From Paenibacillus sp. cl123 (GTDB lineage Bacteria; Bacillota; Bacilli; Paenibacillales; NBRC-103111): 64,000 nucleotides of DNA. This document shows positions 43,243 through 51,707 of this stretch, one piece after another. The position numbers and the translations under genes were made by a program. The DNA lies in contig NZ_FMYY01000021.1 of NCBI RefSeq assembly GCF_900101595.1, positions 1 through 64,000 on the forward strand, in the 5' to 3' direction. A model generated the notes under the pieces. The model was not told the origin of the DNA and ran no database searches. It saw only the letters and a list, made by a program, of their open reading frames with translations. Every line of letters starts with the position of its first letter. Positions within the stretch are counted from its first letter, which is position 1.

Positions 43243-44250
43243 TCAATTCTCCTTTACTCTGCTATTCCCGGTACTCTGCTTTTTCCCGGCGACCTCCGAC
43301 AGCAGCCTGTCGATGTCCTCCAATCCCGCCAACGCCGGGATGGCGCCCTTGCGTGTGGTGGCCCAGGCGCCTGCCGCATTCGCAAAAACAACCGCCTCGT
43401 TCAGCTCTGTCTCGCTCCACTGCTTCAAGGGCTTCCCGCTCTCCAGCACCCGGTACAGCAGCGCGCCCAAAAAGCCGTCCCCCGCTCCCGTCGTATCGAC
43501 TGCCGCTACCGGAAAGCTGTCCGTCTTGCCCCAATACTGCTCCGTCCGATAGTAAGCGCCCGCCGCACCTGCCGTTACGAGCAGCAGAGACACGGGATAT
43601 TGCTGCAGCAGCCGGGCGGAGGCGGCTTCCAGGTTCTCGTCCTCCATCAGAAAAACAAGCTCCTCCTCGGATACCTTCACAATATCGGCCCAGGCAAGCC
43701 CTGTCAAAATCGTTTCCTTCGCCTGCCGGCGATCTCTCCATAAGGAAGGACGCCAATTGGGGTCGTACGAGATCAACGCTCCCGCCTCCTTCGCTTTCCG
43801 GACCGCATGGAGCACAGCTCCGCAGGCCGGCTCCGCCGTCATGGAAATCGATCCGAAATGAAACAGCGCTGCGCCCTCCAGCACCGACTCCTTCACCTCA
43901 TCGGCTCGCAGCAGCTGATCCGCCCCCGGCTGCCGGCTGAAATGAAACGACCGGTCGCCATGCTCGTCCAAATGGACGAAAGCCATCGTCGTATGCGCTT
44001 CTTCCGTGAGCAGCAGCCCTTCTGGCGAAACGCCATGAGCTTGCAGCATCTCCTTCAGATAAAGCCCGAACGGGTCGCTGCCGACCTTGCCCACAAACGC
44101 CGACCTTCTGCCCAGCTTGGCGACCGCGGCGGCAACATTCACGGGCGCGCCGCCCGGATTCCGCTCATAAAGCGGCTGACCGGCTTCCGAAACCCCGTAA
44201 GGCGTAAAATCAATCAGGCATTCGCCAAGCGCAACTAATTCATAGGCCAC
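43243..44250 (-). CDS. PfkB-family fructokinase
   Basis: 335 residues from a GTG start. Ribokinase-fold markers: ECLIDFTPYG near the N-terminus, NPGGAPVNVAAAVAKLG, and the anion-hole signature DTTGAGDGFLGALLYRV with catalytic Asp. It phosphorylates fructose (probably at position 6) with ATP. The frame extends to an ATG at 44268, but AGAGGAG lies inside that extension 6-8 nt before the GTG at 44250, so the shorter start is preferred. It sits between the permease genes and the cytoplasmic GH32 gene, fitting import, hydrolysis and phosphorylation of fructans. Confidence 0.9.
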   Translation of the reverse strand: MAYELVALGECLIDFTPYGVSEAGQPLYERNPGGAPVNVAAAVAKLGRRSAFVGKVGSDPFGLYLKEMLQAHGVSPEGLLLTEEAHTTMAFVHLDEHGDRSFHFSRQPGADQLLRADEVKESVLEGAALFHFGSISMTAEPACGAVLHAVRKAKEAGALISYDPNWRPSLWRDRRQAKETILTGLAWADIVKVSEEELVFLMEDENLEAASARLLQQYPVSLLLVTAGAAGAYYRTEQYWGKTDSFPVAAVDTTGAGDGFLGALLYRVLESGKPLKQWSETELNEAVVFANAAGAWATTRKGAIPALAGLEDIDRLLSEVAGKKQSTGNSRVKEN

Positions 44251-44300
44251 AATAATTCTCCTCTGCATATGTGATGGATCGGTATAGCATGCCGGATCGG

Positions 44301-45140
44301 TTACCCCTTAATGCCCGACATCGTAATCCCCTGGATATAATACCGCTGCAGAAACAGGAACAGCAGCAGGATCGGCACGGTCGAGATCGTATTCGCGGCC
44401 AAAATCTTGGACCAGTCCGTTCCTTCCGTGGAAGAGAACGACGAGATGGCGACTTGGATCATTTGCATTTTTTGATCATTGATGACGATCAGCGGCCACA
44501 GATAAGCGTCCCAATTGCCGAGGAAGGTCATGATGCCCAAGGTAATAAGCGCCGGAACGGCGGCCGGCAGCACAATATTCAGGAAAGTCCGCGGCAGCGA
44601 AGCTCCGTCGATCCGGGCGGCTTCGATGATTTCATACGGAATTTCGGCAAAAAACTGCCTCAGCATAAAAATGCCGAAGACGGACAGCATCGAAGGAACG
44701 ATCAGCGCCTTGTAGGAGTTAAGCCAGCCCAGCTTGTGCATCAGCAAATAGTTGGGCACCAGCGTAACCTCGCCAGGAATGATCATCGCCGACATGAACA
44801 GGGCAAACAGCACCGGCTTCCAGGGGAAGCGAAGCTTGGCGAACGCAAAAGCCGCCATCGAATTAATGACGAGCACGCCCGCTGTGACAACAGACGCCAC
44901 CAACAGCGTATTGCCGATATACCGCAGAAACGGATTGCGGGCGCTGAAGATGACATTCACATAATTGTTCAGCGTAAATTCGACCGGGATCAGCATATGG
45001 ATATTCAGCGTAGCCGAGTACTTGAACAGCTCCTGATACGGGCGCAGCGAGCCGAAGACCATCCAGACAATCGGGATGATGGAAATAATCGCAATTGCCG
45101 CCATCAGCACATATTTAACAGCTGTCAGTGTATGTTTCAT
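44301..45140 (-). CDS. ABC sugar permease (MalG-type)
   Basis: 279 residues with six membrane spans. EAA loop EIIEAARIDGASLPRTFLNI and C-terminal IQGITMSGIKG are characteristic of carbohydrate importer subunits (CUT1). AAAGGAG lies before the ATG. It lies 17 bp after the partner permease gene. Together with the lipoprotein at 51708 it should import fructo-oligosaccharides. No ATPase is encoded, so a shared MsmX-like ATPase is presumed. Confidence 0.93.
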   Translation of the reverse strand: MKHTLTAVKYVLMAAIAIISIIPIVWMVFGSLRPYQELFKYSATLNIHMLIPVEFTLNNYVNVIFSARNPFLRYIGNTLLVASVVTAGVLVINSMAAFAFAKLRFPWKPVLFALFMSAMIIPGEVTLVPNYLLMHKLGWLNSYKALIVPSMLSVFGIFMLRQFFAEIPYEIIEAARIDGASLPRTFLNIVLPAAVPALITLGIMTFLGNWDAYLWPLIVINDQKMQMIQVAISSFSSTEGTDWSKILAANTISTVPILLLFLFLQRYYIQGITMSGIKG

Positions 45141-45157
45141 AAGGGGCCTGCTCCTTT

Positions 45158-46081
45158 CTACCTGTCGGCGTCTTCCTTGAAAATTCTCATTTGGATCAGG
45201 GAAATGATCAGCACGATGGCAAACAAAACGAAGGCTGCGGCTGTCGCATATCCCATCTGCATCTGTTGAAAGGCGGTTTTGTAAATATAAAACACGACGG
45301 TTTCCGTCGAGCCGTTAGGTCCGCCATTGGTCAGCACAAATACCAGACCGGAGAGCTTGATCGCATCGATCGTGGTGATGATGACGACGAAGGCCGTCGT
45401 CCGCTTCAACAGAGGCAGCGTGATCCGGGCAAATTGCTGCAGGCGCGACGCTCCGTCTACCCTGGCCGCTTCATACAGATCGCCGGGGATGTTATTGAGA
45501 CCGGCCAGAAAGATGATCATGAAAAATCCCGCCGCCTTCCAGATCCCGAGCAGGATGACCCCATTCATCGCCGTCTCCGGGTTGGACAAAAAACTGGTCA
45601 CAGGCAGCCCGAATATTTTCAGCACCGCATTCAGCAGCCCGAACTCCTTGTTATAGATCAGTTTGAATACGGTAGCGGCTACCCCGGTAGAAATGATCAC
45701 CGGAATAAAATACGCGGTCCGGAACAAGCCCGTCATCCGCGCCGGCTTCTGGATCAGCATGGCAAGCCCTAGGGAAATCGCGGTCTGAATCGGAATAACG
45801 ACAATGGCAAAATAAAAGGAATGTTTCAAGCTGTTATGAAAGGCGGTATCGTCCCATAAGGCGATATAATTATCAAGCCCGGCGAAAGACTGCCTGGAGC
45901 CGACGAGCGAATAATTCTGAAAGGAAATGACGAACGCCTGCAGCATCGGGTAGAACACGAAGACGAGCAGCAGCAGCAGCGCCGGCAAAATAAACCACAG
46001 CGCCGTTGTCTGCTCGTGTCTGTGATAGCTTCTCACAGCCCGCTTCTCCTTGGCCGCGGGCATTGCAGTTTGTATGGCCAT
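45158..46081 (-). CDS. ABC sugar permease (MalF-type)
   Basis: 307 residues, six membrane spans after a charged N-terminal tail. EAA loop LYEAARVDGASRLQQFARIT. The frame is open to an ATG at 46120, which would overlap the upstream GH32 gene by 20 bp. The ATG at 46081 has GGGGG 9 nt upstream and leaves a clean 19-bp gap, so it is preferred. First permease gene of the fructan operon, coupled to the MalG-type gene. Confidence 0.9.
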   Translation of the reverse strand: MAIQTAMPAAKEKRAVRSYHRHEQTTALWFILPALLLLLVFVFYPMLQAFVISFQNYSLVGSRQSFAGLDNYIALWDDTAFHNSLKHSFYFAIVVIPIQTAISLGLAMLIQKPARMTGLFRTAYFIPVIISTGVAATVFKLIYNKEFGLLNAVLKIFGLPVTSFLSNPETAMNGVILLGIWKAAGFFMIIFLAGLNNIPGDLYEAARVDGASRLQQFARITLPLLKRTTAFVVIITTIDAIKLSGLVFVLTNGGPNGSTETVVFYIYKTAFQQMQMGYATAAAFVLFAIVLIISLIQMRIFKEDADR

Positions 46082-46100
46082 CGGGTCATGCCCCCTGTTC

Positions 46101-47990
46101 TTATTTTGCTTCGAAAACAAATACGTTCAGAACGGCTGCCACCTTGCCGTCTCCGGTGACGGCCCTGATCTCCGCTTCCCCGGCCTTCAGCCCGGTGACT
46201 TCTGCCTTGGCATCAGCTTTGGCATGGATCGAAGTCCCGCCTTCCGCAGTCACCATGGCGACCGCCGGGTCGCTGGATTCCCACTTCACTTCCTGAGACG
46301 CGGTCAGCGGCAGGACGGCGGCAGCCAGCTTGCGGGTTTGGCCGACCGGCACATCGATAGCGCTCTGATCGAACACAATCCGCAACGGCTCGAGCCCGCC
46401 GGCTTTTTCGTCCCGCCACACCGTCTGCAGCGGGTAAAAGCGGGCCTCCTCCAGCGTTACGCCGCCCTGCGCGGCCGTCAGCTCCAGTCCGTGGCTGAGC
46501 CTGCCGGGGAAGATCAGCGATGAAATCACCGCTTCCCCGTCATTGGCAAACACCTCCAGCGTCGACTCATCCACAAATAAGCGAAGCTTGACCTTCTCCT
46601 CCCTCAGCTTCAGCGGAGCTTCCATCACTTCGGCAAAACCTGCCTCAAACGCAGCGGCCCCTGACCTTCTCCGGTCCACCGCAAGCTTCTCCGCCGCTGC
46701 ATCATACCTGATAACCGTCTCCTCATCGGCGCCCTTCCGGACCTTCAGCTCCAGCCGGGAGCCAGGGCTGACGGTGAACTCCGTCTCCAGCTCGTAGGAG
46801 GTTCCCTTCAAGCCCTGCAGCGGATTAACACCAGGGGCCAGCTGCTGACGGGACAGCTTTACGGCTTCGCCGCGCAGCTTCTCCAGCTCCTTGACCGGAT
46901 GCTGCACAAGGCGCAGCCCTGTTCCCGGAATATCCCGCAGCCTCAGCTCCCGCGGTATGGAAAGATTGCCTTTCCACGGCTCCGTCGGCATCGCGAACGG
47001 GTAACGCCAGTTGGACATCCAGCCCGTCCAAATTCTGCGCCCGTCCTTCGCGGGAATGTCCGAATACGATACGGCTGCATAAAAATCCTTGCCGTAATCG
47101 GCCCATAAAACTTCCGTCGGGGCATTCTCATTTTGGAACGTCTTCCCATCGAACGAGCCGACAAAATATTGAGCGGTCGAGCCTTTCGTAGCCGGGTTGC
47201 TCCCGATGGAAACGGCCAGCACCCATTTCTTGAGATTGGTTCCCTCTACAGGAAGCTCGAAGAGATCCGGACATTCCCAGACGGCCGCATGAGAGCCGTG
47301 CCCTGCGCCGAATTCACTCTCCAGCTTCCAGGACTTGAGATCTTGAGATGTATAGAACTGAATGCTCCGGTCTACGGAGACGACCATCACCCACGAACGG
47401 GTCGGCTCATGCCAAATCACCTTCGGGTCCCGGAAGTCCTTCAGTCCGGGGTTCGGGATGACGGGATTGCCCTCGTATTTGGTCCAGGTCCGTCCCTTAT
47501 CCTTGCTGTAAGCGATGCTCTGGGATTGCTGTCCGCTCTTGAAATGCGTGAATATGGCTACCAGTCCAGCCTTGCCGCCGAAGAAACCGCTCGTATCCTT
47601 CCAATCCACCACGGCGCTGCCCGACCAGATCTCCCCAAGCGGGTCCCGGGCCAGCGCGACCGGCAGATGCTCCCAGTGGAGCAGATCCGTGCTCACCGCA
47701 TGCCCCCATTGTCCGCTGTTCTGATAGAATTGGTGGTATTCGCCTTCGAAATACACCATTCCGTTCGGATCGCTCAAATTCCCGGTCGGCGGGGACAGAT
47801 GATACTGGGGCCTGTACAGCTCCGTGTAATACAACGGATCGGTGTTGTACGCAAACGCCGGACTTTCCGGATTTTCCGGACCTTGCCGATCCGCCGCCTT
47901 GCCTCCATCCTCTCCCGTACAGGCTGAAGTCAGCATGCCAAGCATGAGAAGAGCTCCCGCCCATGCCCCTTTTCCTCCGTTTCTTTTCAT
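46101..47990 (-). CDS. Surface GH32 levanase-like lipoprotein with Big2 domain
   Basis: 629 residues. Lipobox LTSAC places the lipidated Cys at 24, so the enzyme is tethered outside the membrane. GH32 residues: Asp74 in NLSDPNG, FRDPK (186-190), and Glu239 in WECPD. A beta-sandwich (LFVDESTLEVFANDGEAVIS) follows, then a bacterial Ig-like Big2 domain at the C-terminus (DVPVGQTRKLAAAVLPL, SSDPAVAMVTAEGG). It should cut levan or inulin into fragments for the neighbouring importer. AGAGGAG precedes the ATG. It is the first gene after the terminator at 48148-48186 and probably has its own promoter at 47991-48147. Confidence 0.93.
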   Translation of the reverse strand: MKRNGGKGAWAGALLMLGMLTSACTGEDGGKAADRQGPENPESPAFAYNTDPLYYTELYRPQYHLSPPTGNLSDPNGMVYFEGEYHQFYQNSGQWGHAVSTDLLHWEHLPVALARDPLGEIWSGSAVVDWKDTSGFFGGKAGLVAIFTHFKSGQQSQSIAYSKDKGRTWTKYEGNPVIPNPGLKDFRDPKVIWHEPTRSWVMVVSVDRSIQFYTSQDLKSWKLESEFGAGHGSHAAVWECPDLFELPVEGTNLKKWVLAVSIGSNPATKGSTAQYFVGSFDGKTFQNENAPTEVLWADYGKDFYAAVSYSDIPAKDGRRIWTGWMSNWRYPFAMPTEPWKGNLSIPRELRLRDIPGTGLRLVQHPVKELEKLRGEAVKLSRQQLAPGVNPLQGLKGTSYELETEFTVSPGSRLELKVRKGADEETVIRYDAAAEKLAVDRRRSGAAAFEAGFAEVMEAPLKLREEKVKLRLFVDESTLEVFANDGEAVISSLIFPGRLSHGLELTAAQGGVTLEEARFYPLQTVWRDEKAGGLEPLRIVFDQSAIDVPVGQTRKLAAAVLPLTASQEVKWESSDPAVAMVTAEGGTSIHAKADAKAEVTGLKAGEAEIRAVTGDGKVAAVLNVFVFEAK

Positions 47991-48147
47991 CTGCTGCTCC
48001 TCTTTTCATTTTGTTGCCCTAATTGTATCGAATCCGCCCTTGAATTCATTTCAATATCATCTGTTCTTTTGTTTAGATTTGCTGGGTTAAGAAAAGCGCC
48101 TGACGGCAACTGCACCTCTCCTTCCCGGCTCTGGGCTTTAAAAACCA

Positions 48148-48186
48148 AAAACCGCCCGGAGCCAGCAGCGGCAGTCGGACGGTTTT
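48148..48186 (-). terminator. Terminator after the response-regulator gene
   Basis: On the minus strand AAAACCGTCCG pairs with CGGGCGGTTTT (one G-U) around a 17-nt loop, followed by TGGTTTTTAAAG. It separates the two-component genes from the fructan enzymes. Confidence 0.75.
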
Positions 48187-48193
48187 GGGCCTG

Positions 48194-49807
48194 TTATCTT
48201 AAGCCCAGCGCCTCAACCCGGTATTCCTTGGGGCTGGCGCCATAATATTTCTTGAACACGGTGCTGAAGTAGCTGGAGCTGGAATATCCGACAAGCGTCG
48301 CGATGTCCGTCAGCTTGAGCTGATTTTCCTTGATCAGCGCCAGCGCCTTGTCCATCCGCAGCTTGGTTACGTAATCGCTGAACGTCATTCCGGCCGCCTG
48401 CTTGAACAAACCGGATAAATAAGTTTCGTTCAGATGAAACATATCGGCGAGAGAAGCCAAGGACAGCTCGTACGAAAAATTGTCATCGACATATTTCCGG
48501 ATCGCTTCAACCAGCTGCTGCCCGTTGGAGAAGCGGGTTTTCCGGACCTCCTCCATCACCAGCTCGGCCAACTCCTCCAGCTGCCTCAGCACCTGTTCCT
48601 TGGAATGGGAATCTCTGAGCGACATCTGACAGCTCCACAAATGCCTCTGCAGGGCGGAATCTCCCAGCTCGAACTTCCGGGCAACGGAACTGAACAGCAG
48701 AATAACCCGGAAGGTCAGGAAGGTAAAGGCAAACATTGTCGTGTCCGGCCCCGCCGGCAAAATGTCCTGAAGCAGCTTGTACACGGCCTTCTTGTCCAGG
48801 CTTTCGATCGAAAGGATCAGCTTCCGCTCTGTTTCGGTCGTCAGCGTAAATTCCTGCCCCGCACCCGGCTTGCGCTCACCGGGACCCGCGCCTGCGCTCC
48901 CTTGGCTCCAGGAGAGCATACAGGAGGCATAGGCATCCTTCAGCCGCTCGATTCCGTACACCGGCTCGCCGATCCCGACGACCGTCTCCACCCGCAGATA
49001 GTGATGAATGCTGTGCTGAAGCTGACGGACCAAAGCCGCGGCGATCTCTTCCTCCGCCCCGTCCTTCTCTCGCAGAATAAGAAAATACATCATCGACGGA
49101 TAATGAAAATCGTAGAGCGGGATCACCTCCGTCCACTGCTCGGCGATTTCCCGGCATACCATGCCGAAGGCCAGCACCAGCAAGTCCTTGCGTTCGCTCC
49201 AATCGTCGAGCCGTCCGCGCGGTATTCTCATCTCGATGGCGGCAAATCGGGCGTGCACCTCGTCTGCCGCCAGCGCGGACAGCTGCAAGCCGCGCAATCT
49301 CTCCTTGACCGCCGACAGGCTCAGCCACTCATCCTTCACCAGCTGCCAGATCAGCTGCTCCTGCAGCGTAACGAGCTGCTTGCTGCTTTGCAGCTGGTCC
49401 AGCCGATCCTGACGGGTTTTGGCCCGGTCTTCCTCCAGCTCCTTGGAGAGCCGGGCCAGCAAGGCTGTCAGCTCGCCCCGGACGACCGGCTTCAGCAAGT
49501 AGTCCTTTACGCCGTACCGGATGGCGGTCTTCATATATTCGAAGTCGGAGTAGCCGGACAGCACGATGATTTTCAGCTCCGGGCAGCTCTCCTTGCAGGC
49601 TTCAATGAGGGCCAGTCCGTCCATCTGCGGCATCCGGATATCGGATATGAGGAGATCGGGGAGCGGCTGCTCCTGCAGCAGCCTCAGCGCCTCCAGCCCA
49701 TTCTCCGCCTCCGAGATGATCCGGTAACCGGCCGCCTCCCAATCGATCTTGGCTTTGATGCTGTTGCGGACTCCGATCTCATCGTCAACTAACATAATCG
49801 TATACAT
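48194..49807 (-). CDS. YesN-like response regulator (receiver + AraC HTH)
   Basis: 537 residues. Receiver domain 1-120 with acidic pair Asp8/Asp9, phospho-acceptor Asp56 (ISDIRMPQMDG), Ser84 and Lys106. A ~270-residue middle region has weak cyclase-like spelling (GIGEPVYGIERLKDAYASCM). C-terminal AraC HTH pair ends SSSYFSTVFKKYYGASPKEY. It lies 7 bp after the histidine kinase gene, forming a pair that should control the downstream fructan genes in response to extracellular sugar. AAGGGG is the ribosome site. Confidence 0.95.
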   Translation of the reverse strand: MYTIMLVDDEIGVRNSIKAKIDWEAAGYRIISEAENGLEALRLLQEQPLPDLLISDIRMPQMDGLALIEACKESCPELKIIVLSGYSDFEYMKTAIRYGVKDYLLKPVVRGELTALLARLSKELEEDRAKTRQDRLDQLQSSKQLVTLQEQLIWQLVKDEWLSLSAVKERLRGLQLSALAADEVHARFAAIEMRIPRGRLDDWSERKDLLVLAFGMVCREIAEQWTEVIPLYDFHYPSMMYFLILREKDGAEEEIAAALVRQLQHSIHHYLRVETVVGIGEPVYGIERLKDAYASCMLSWSQGSAGAGPGERKPGAGQEFTLTTETERKLILSIESLDKKAVYKLLQDILPAGPDTTMFAFTFLTFRVILLFSSVARKFELGDSALQRHLWSCQMSLRDSHSKEQVLRQLEELAELVMEEVRKTRFSNGQQLVEAIRKYVDDNFSYELSLASLADMFHLNETYLSGLFKQAAGMTFSDYVTKLRMDKALALIKENQLKLTDIATLVGYSSSSYFSTVFKKYYGASPKEYRVEALGLR

Positions 49808-49814
49808 GCTGGAA

Positions 49815-51596
49815 TCAGCCCCTTATGAGCGGAAGCAGTAAGACAATCTCCGTACCCAATCCCGGCGTGGACTGGATGCGAAGCCCGAATTCGCTCCCGT
49901 ATTTCAACCTGCAGCGGGAGAGCACATTGCGCAGTCCGATGCTGTCCCCTCCGCTGTTCAGAATCTGAATGAACTCGTCCGTCTCGCCTTCGGCCAGCAG
50001 CTCCCGCGTCAGATTCGGCGGCATGCCGGTCCCGTTGTCCTTCACCGCCAGCAGCAGCCGGTCGTGCCGGACCGACGCCCGGATGGACACCTTGGCTATG
50101 CCGTCCTTCTCCAGGCTGTACTTCACCGCATTCTCGACGAGCGGCTGAAGAATGAACTTCGTCATCATATATTCCCTCGCCTGATCGTCCTCATGCACGG
50201 TCAAGCTCAATCGCTCCCCATGCCGCAGCTGCAGGATGAACAAATAGTCGCGGATATAATCCAACTCTTCCTTCACCCGCACAAGATCGCTGTTCAAGTT
50301 CAAGGAATAACGCATCATCTTGCCGAGCGCCTCGGTCGTGTCCATCACGAGCTCCTCCCGCTTGGTCGCCGCCAGACCGCTGATGATCTCCAGGGTATTG
50401 TTATAGAAATGCGGATTGATCTGCAGCAGCAGCGCTTTGTATTCGGCATTTTTCCGGCGCAGATTGGTTTCGTATTCCGTCTCGATCAAATATTTCAGCC
50501 GGTCCGTCATCTGCTCGAACACGCCTGCCACATATGCTACCTCGCTGCTCCCGGCCTGCTGTCCCTTCATCAGTGCGAGAGCCGGGCCGAATTCCCCTCG
50601 CTTGATATGCTTCATGGCGCCGGCCATCCGGCTAAGCGGCCGGGTTACGCTGTAGGACAGCCGGTAGGCGACCAGCAGAGCTACGGCAAGCAGCAGCAGG
50701 CTGATAAGGATGAAGGTTTGCCGGGTATGCTTGATCTTCGCATACAGCTCGGCCTGCGGCACCGCTCCGATCACGATCCAATCCGGGCCGGCCAGCTTGC
50801 GAAAAAAAACCGTATACGTCTGTCCCCGGTGCTCGACGGGGAAGACGCCGCCGGTTTGACCCGCATAATCGTTCACGGCCATGGTCAGTCCGTCAGACAA
50901 AAGCCCGCTGTCGATCGCGGCTTCCTGACGAAGCACGCTTTCGCCCTCGCGCGTCATCAGATAAACCCTTCCCGTCTCGCCGAAGCGAATTTTATCGATT
51001 GCGCCGCGGAGCAGAGAAGCGGGATAATTGATTTTGACGATCCCCACATTGCGGAACGATTGGAGATGCACCAGGGGCACGATCAGGCTGTTTACGTAAC
51101 GGGACCTAAGCAGATCGTCCGCTTGATCGCCATCCTTATGCGCCGTCGTCCAGCGTCTGCCGCCGCGGCTGTATTCCTTGTACCAGTCGCTGCTCAAATA
51201 AGTGCGGTCTTGCGTCCATATCCCCCCGCCCTCGCCGGTAAACGCGCTTAGCGAAATGCCGTTCGAATTGTTCACGGCATACGAGGAGAACGACTCCCGC
51301 ACCCTTTGCTTGGCTAAAAGGCGCTCCTGAGTGGAGGATTCGCCCCCCAGCAAAATTGCCGCCCATTCCTGCGTCGCCCGGCTTCCCATCATCTGATTGC
51401 CGATATCCTCGACTTGGGTAAGCAGCGTGTTCACGTGGGAGGCGAACTGGTCAATCGTCTGCGACGCCGAGGATTCAATGGACGCTTGGATGATCTGGGC
51501 GGATTTCTCGCTTAACATATAGACCATGGCTGCGAACGGGATGATCATCAAGATGGAGAAAGCCGCCATCAGACGGCTGCGTAACGAGAAAAACAT
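49815..51596 (-). CDS. YesM-like sensor histidine kinase
   Basis: 593 residues. Membrane helices at ~10-28 and ~294-314 flank a dCache-like sensor (GIWTQDRTYLSSDWYKEYSR, DWIVIGAVPQAELYAKI). HAMP region ~315-370. The His-kinase motif is QINPHFYNNTLEII with His397. Compared with the usual PHFLYNTL the two residues after PHF are changed. ATPase motifs LVENAVKYSL and DNGTGMP are present, with a late GLRNVLSRCRLKYG. Ribosome site GGGGAGG. Second gene of a unit after the sugar-binding lipoprotein gene, with a terminator-like hairpin between them. Confidence 0.95.
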   Translation of the reverse strand: MFFSLRSRLMAAFSILMIIPFAAMVYMLSEKSAQIIQASIESSASQTIDQFASHVNTLLTQVEDIGNQMMGSRATQEWAAILLGGESSTQERLLAKQRVRESFSSYAVNNSNGISLSAFTGEGGGIWTQDRTYLSSDWYKEYSRGGRRWTTAHKDGDQADDLLRSRYVNSLIVPLVHLQSFRNVGIVKINYPASLLRGAIDKIRFGETGRVYLMTREGESVLRQEAAIDSGLLSDGLTMAVNDYAGQTGGVFPVEHRGQTYTVFFRKLAGPDWIVIGAVPQAELYAKIKHTRQTFILISLLLLAVALLVAYRLSYSVTRPLSRMAGAMKHIKRGEFGPALALMKGQQAGSSEVAYVAGVFEQMTDRLKYLIETEYETNLRRKNAEYKALLLQINPHFYNNTLEIISGLAATKREELVMDTTEALGKMMRYSLNLNSDLVRVKEELDYIRDYLFILQLRHGERLSLTVHEDDQAREYMMTKFILQPLVENAVKYSLEKDGIAKVSIRASVRHDRLLLAVKDNGTGMPPNLTRELLAEGETDEFIQILNSGGDSIGLRNVLSRCRLKYGSEFGLRIQSTPGLGTEIVLLLPLIRG

Positions 51597-51660
51597 CGGC
51601 GATCCTCCCCTGCTGCGTTCCCTCTCCGATTGCGGAGCCTATGCCCCCAGTATAGCAGAA

Positions 51661-51690
51661 AGAGGCGTTCATTCAGAATGAACCGCCTCT
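51661..51690 (-). terminator. Hairpin between lipoprotein and kinase genes
   Basis: Minus-strand AGAGGCGGTTCATTC and GAATGAACGCCTCT (one bulge) pair with a single-base loop, followed by TTTCTGC. It may partly terminate, keeping the binding protein more abundant than the kinase. Confidence 0.7.
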
Positions 51691-51707
51691 TCGTCCGTCT
51701 TGGCTTC

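Noticed and set aside
41873..43552. 559-codon plus-strand frame opposite the cytoplasmic GH32 gene
   Set aside because: Antisense to a gene with all GH32 motifs. No start signals.
47991..48193. Search for a catabolite-responsive (cre) site ahead of the levanase-like gene
   Set aside because: No convincing match to the cre consensus was found by eye here or ahead of the other sugar operons.
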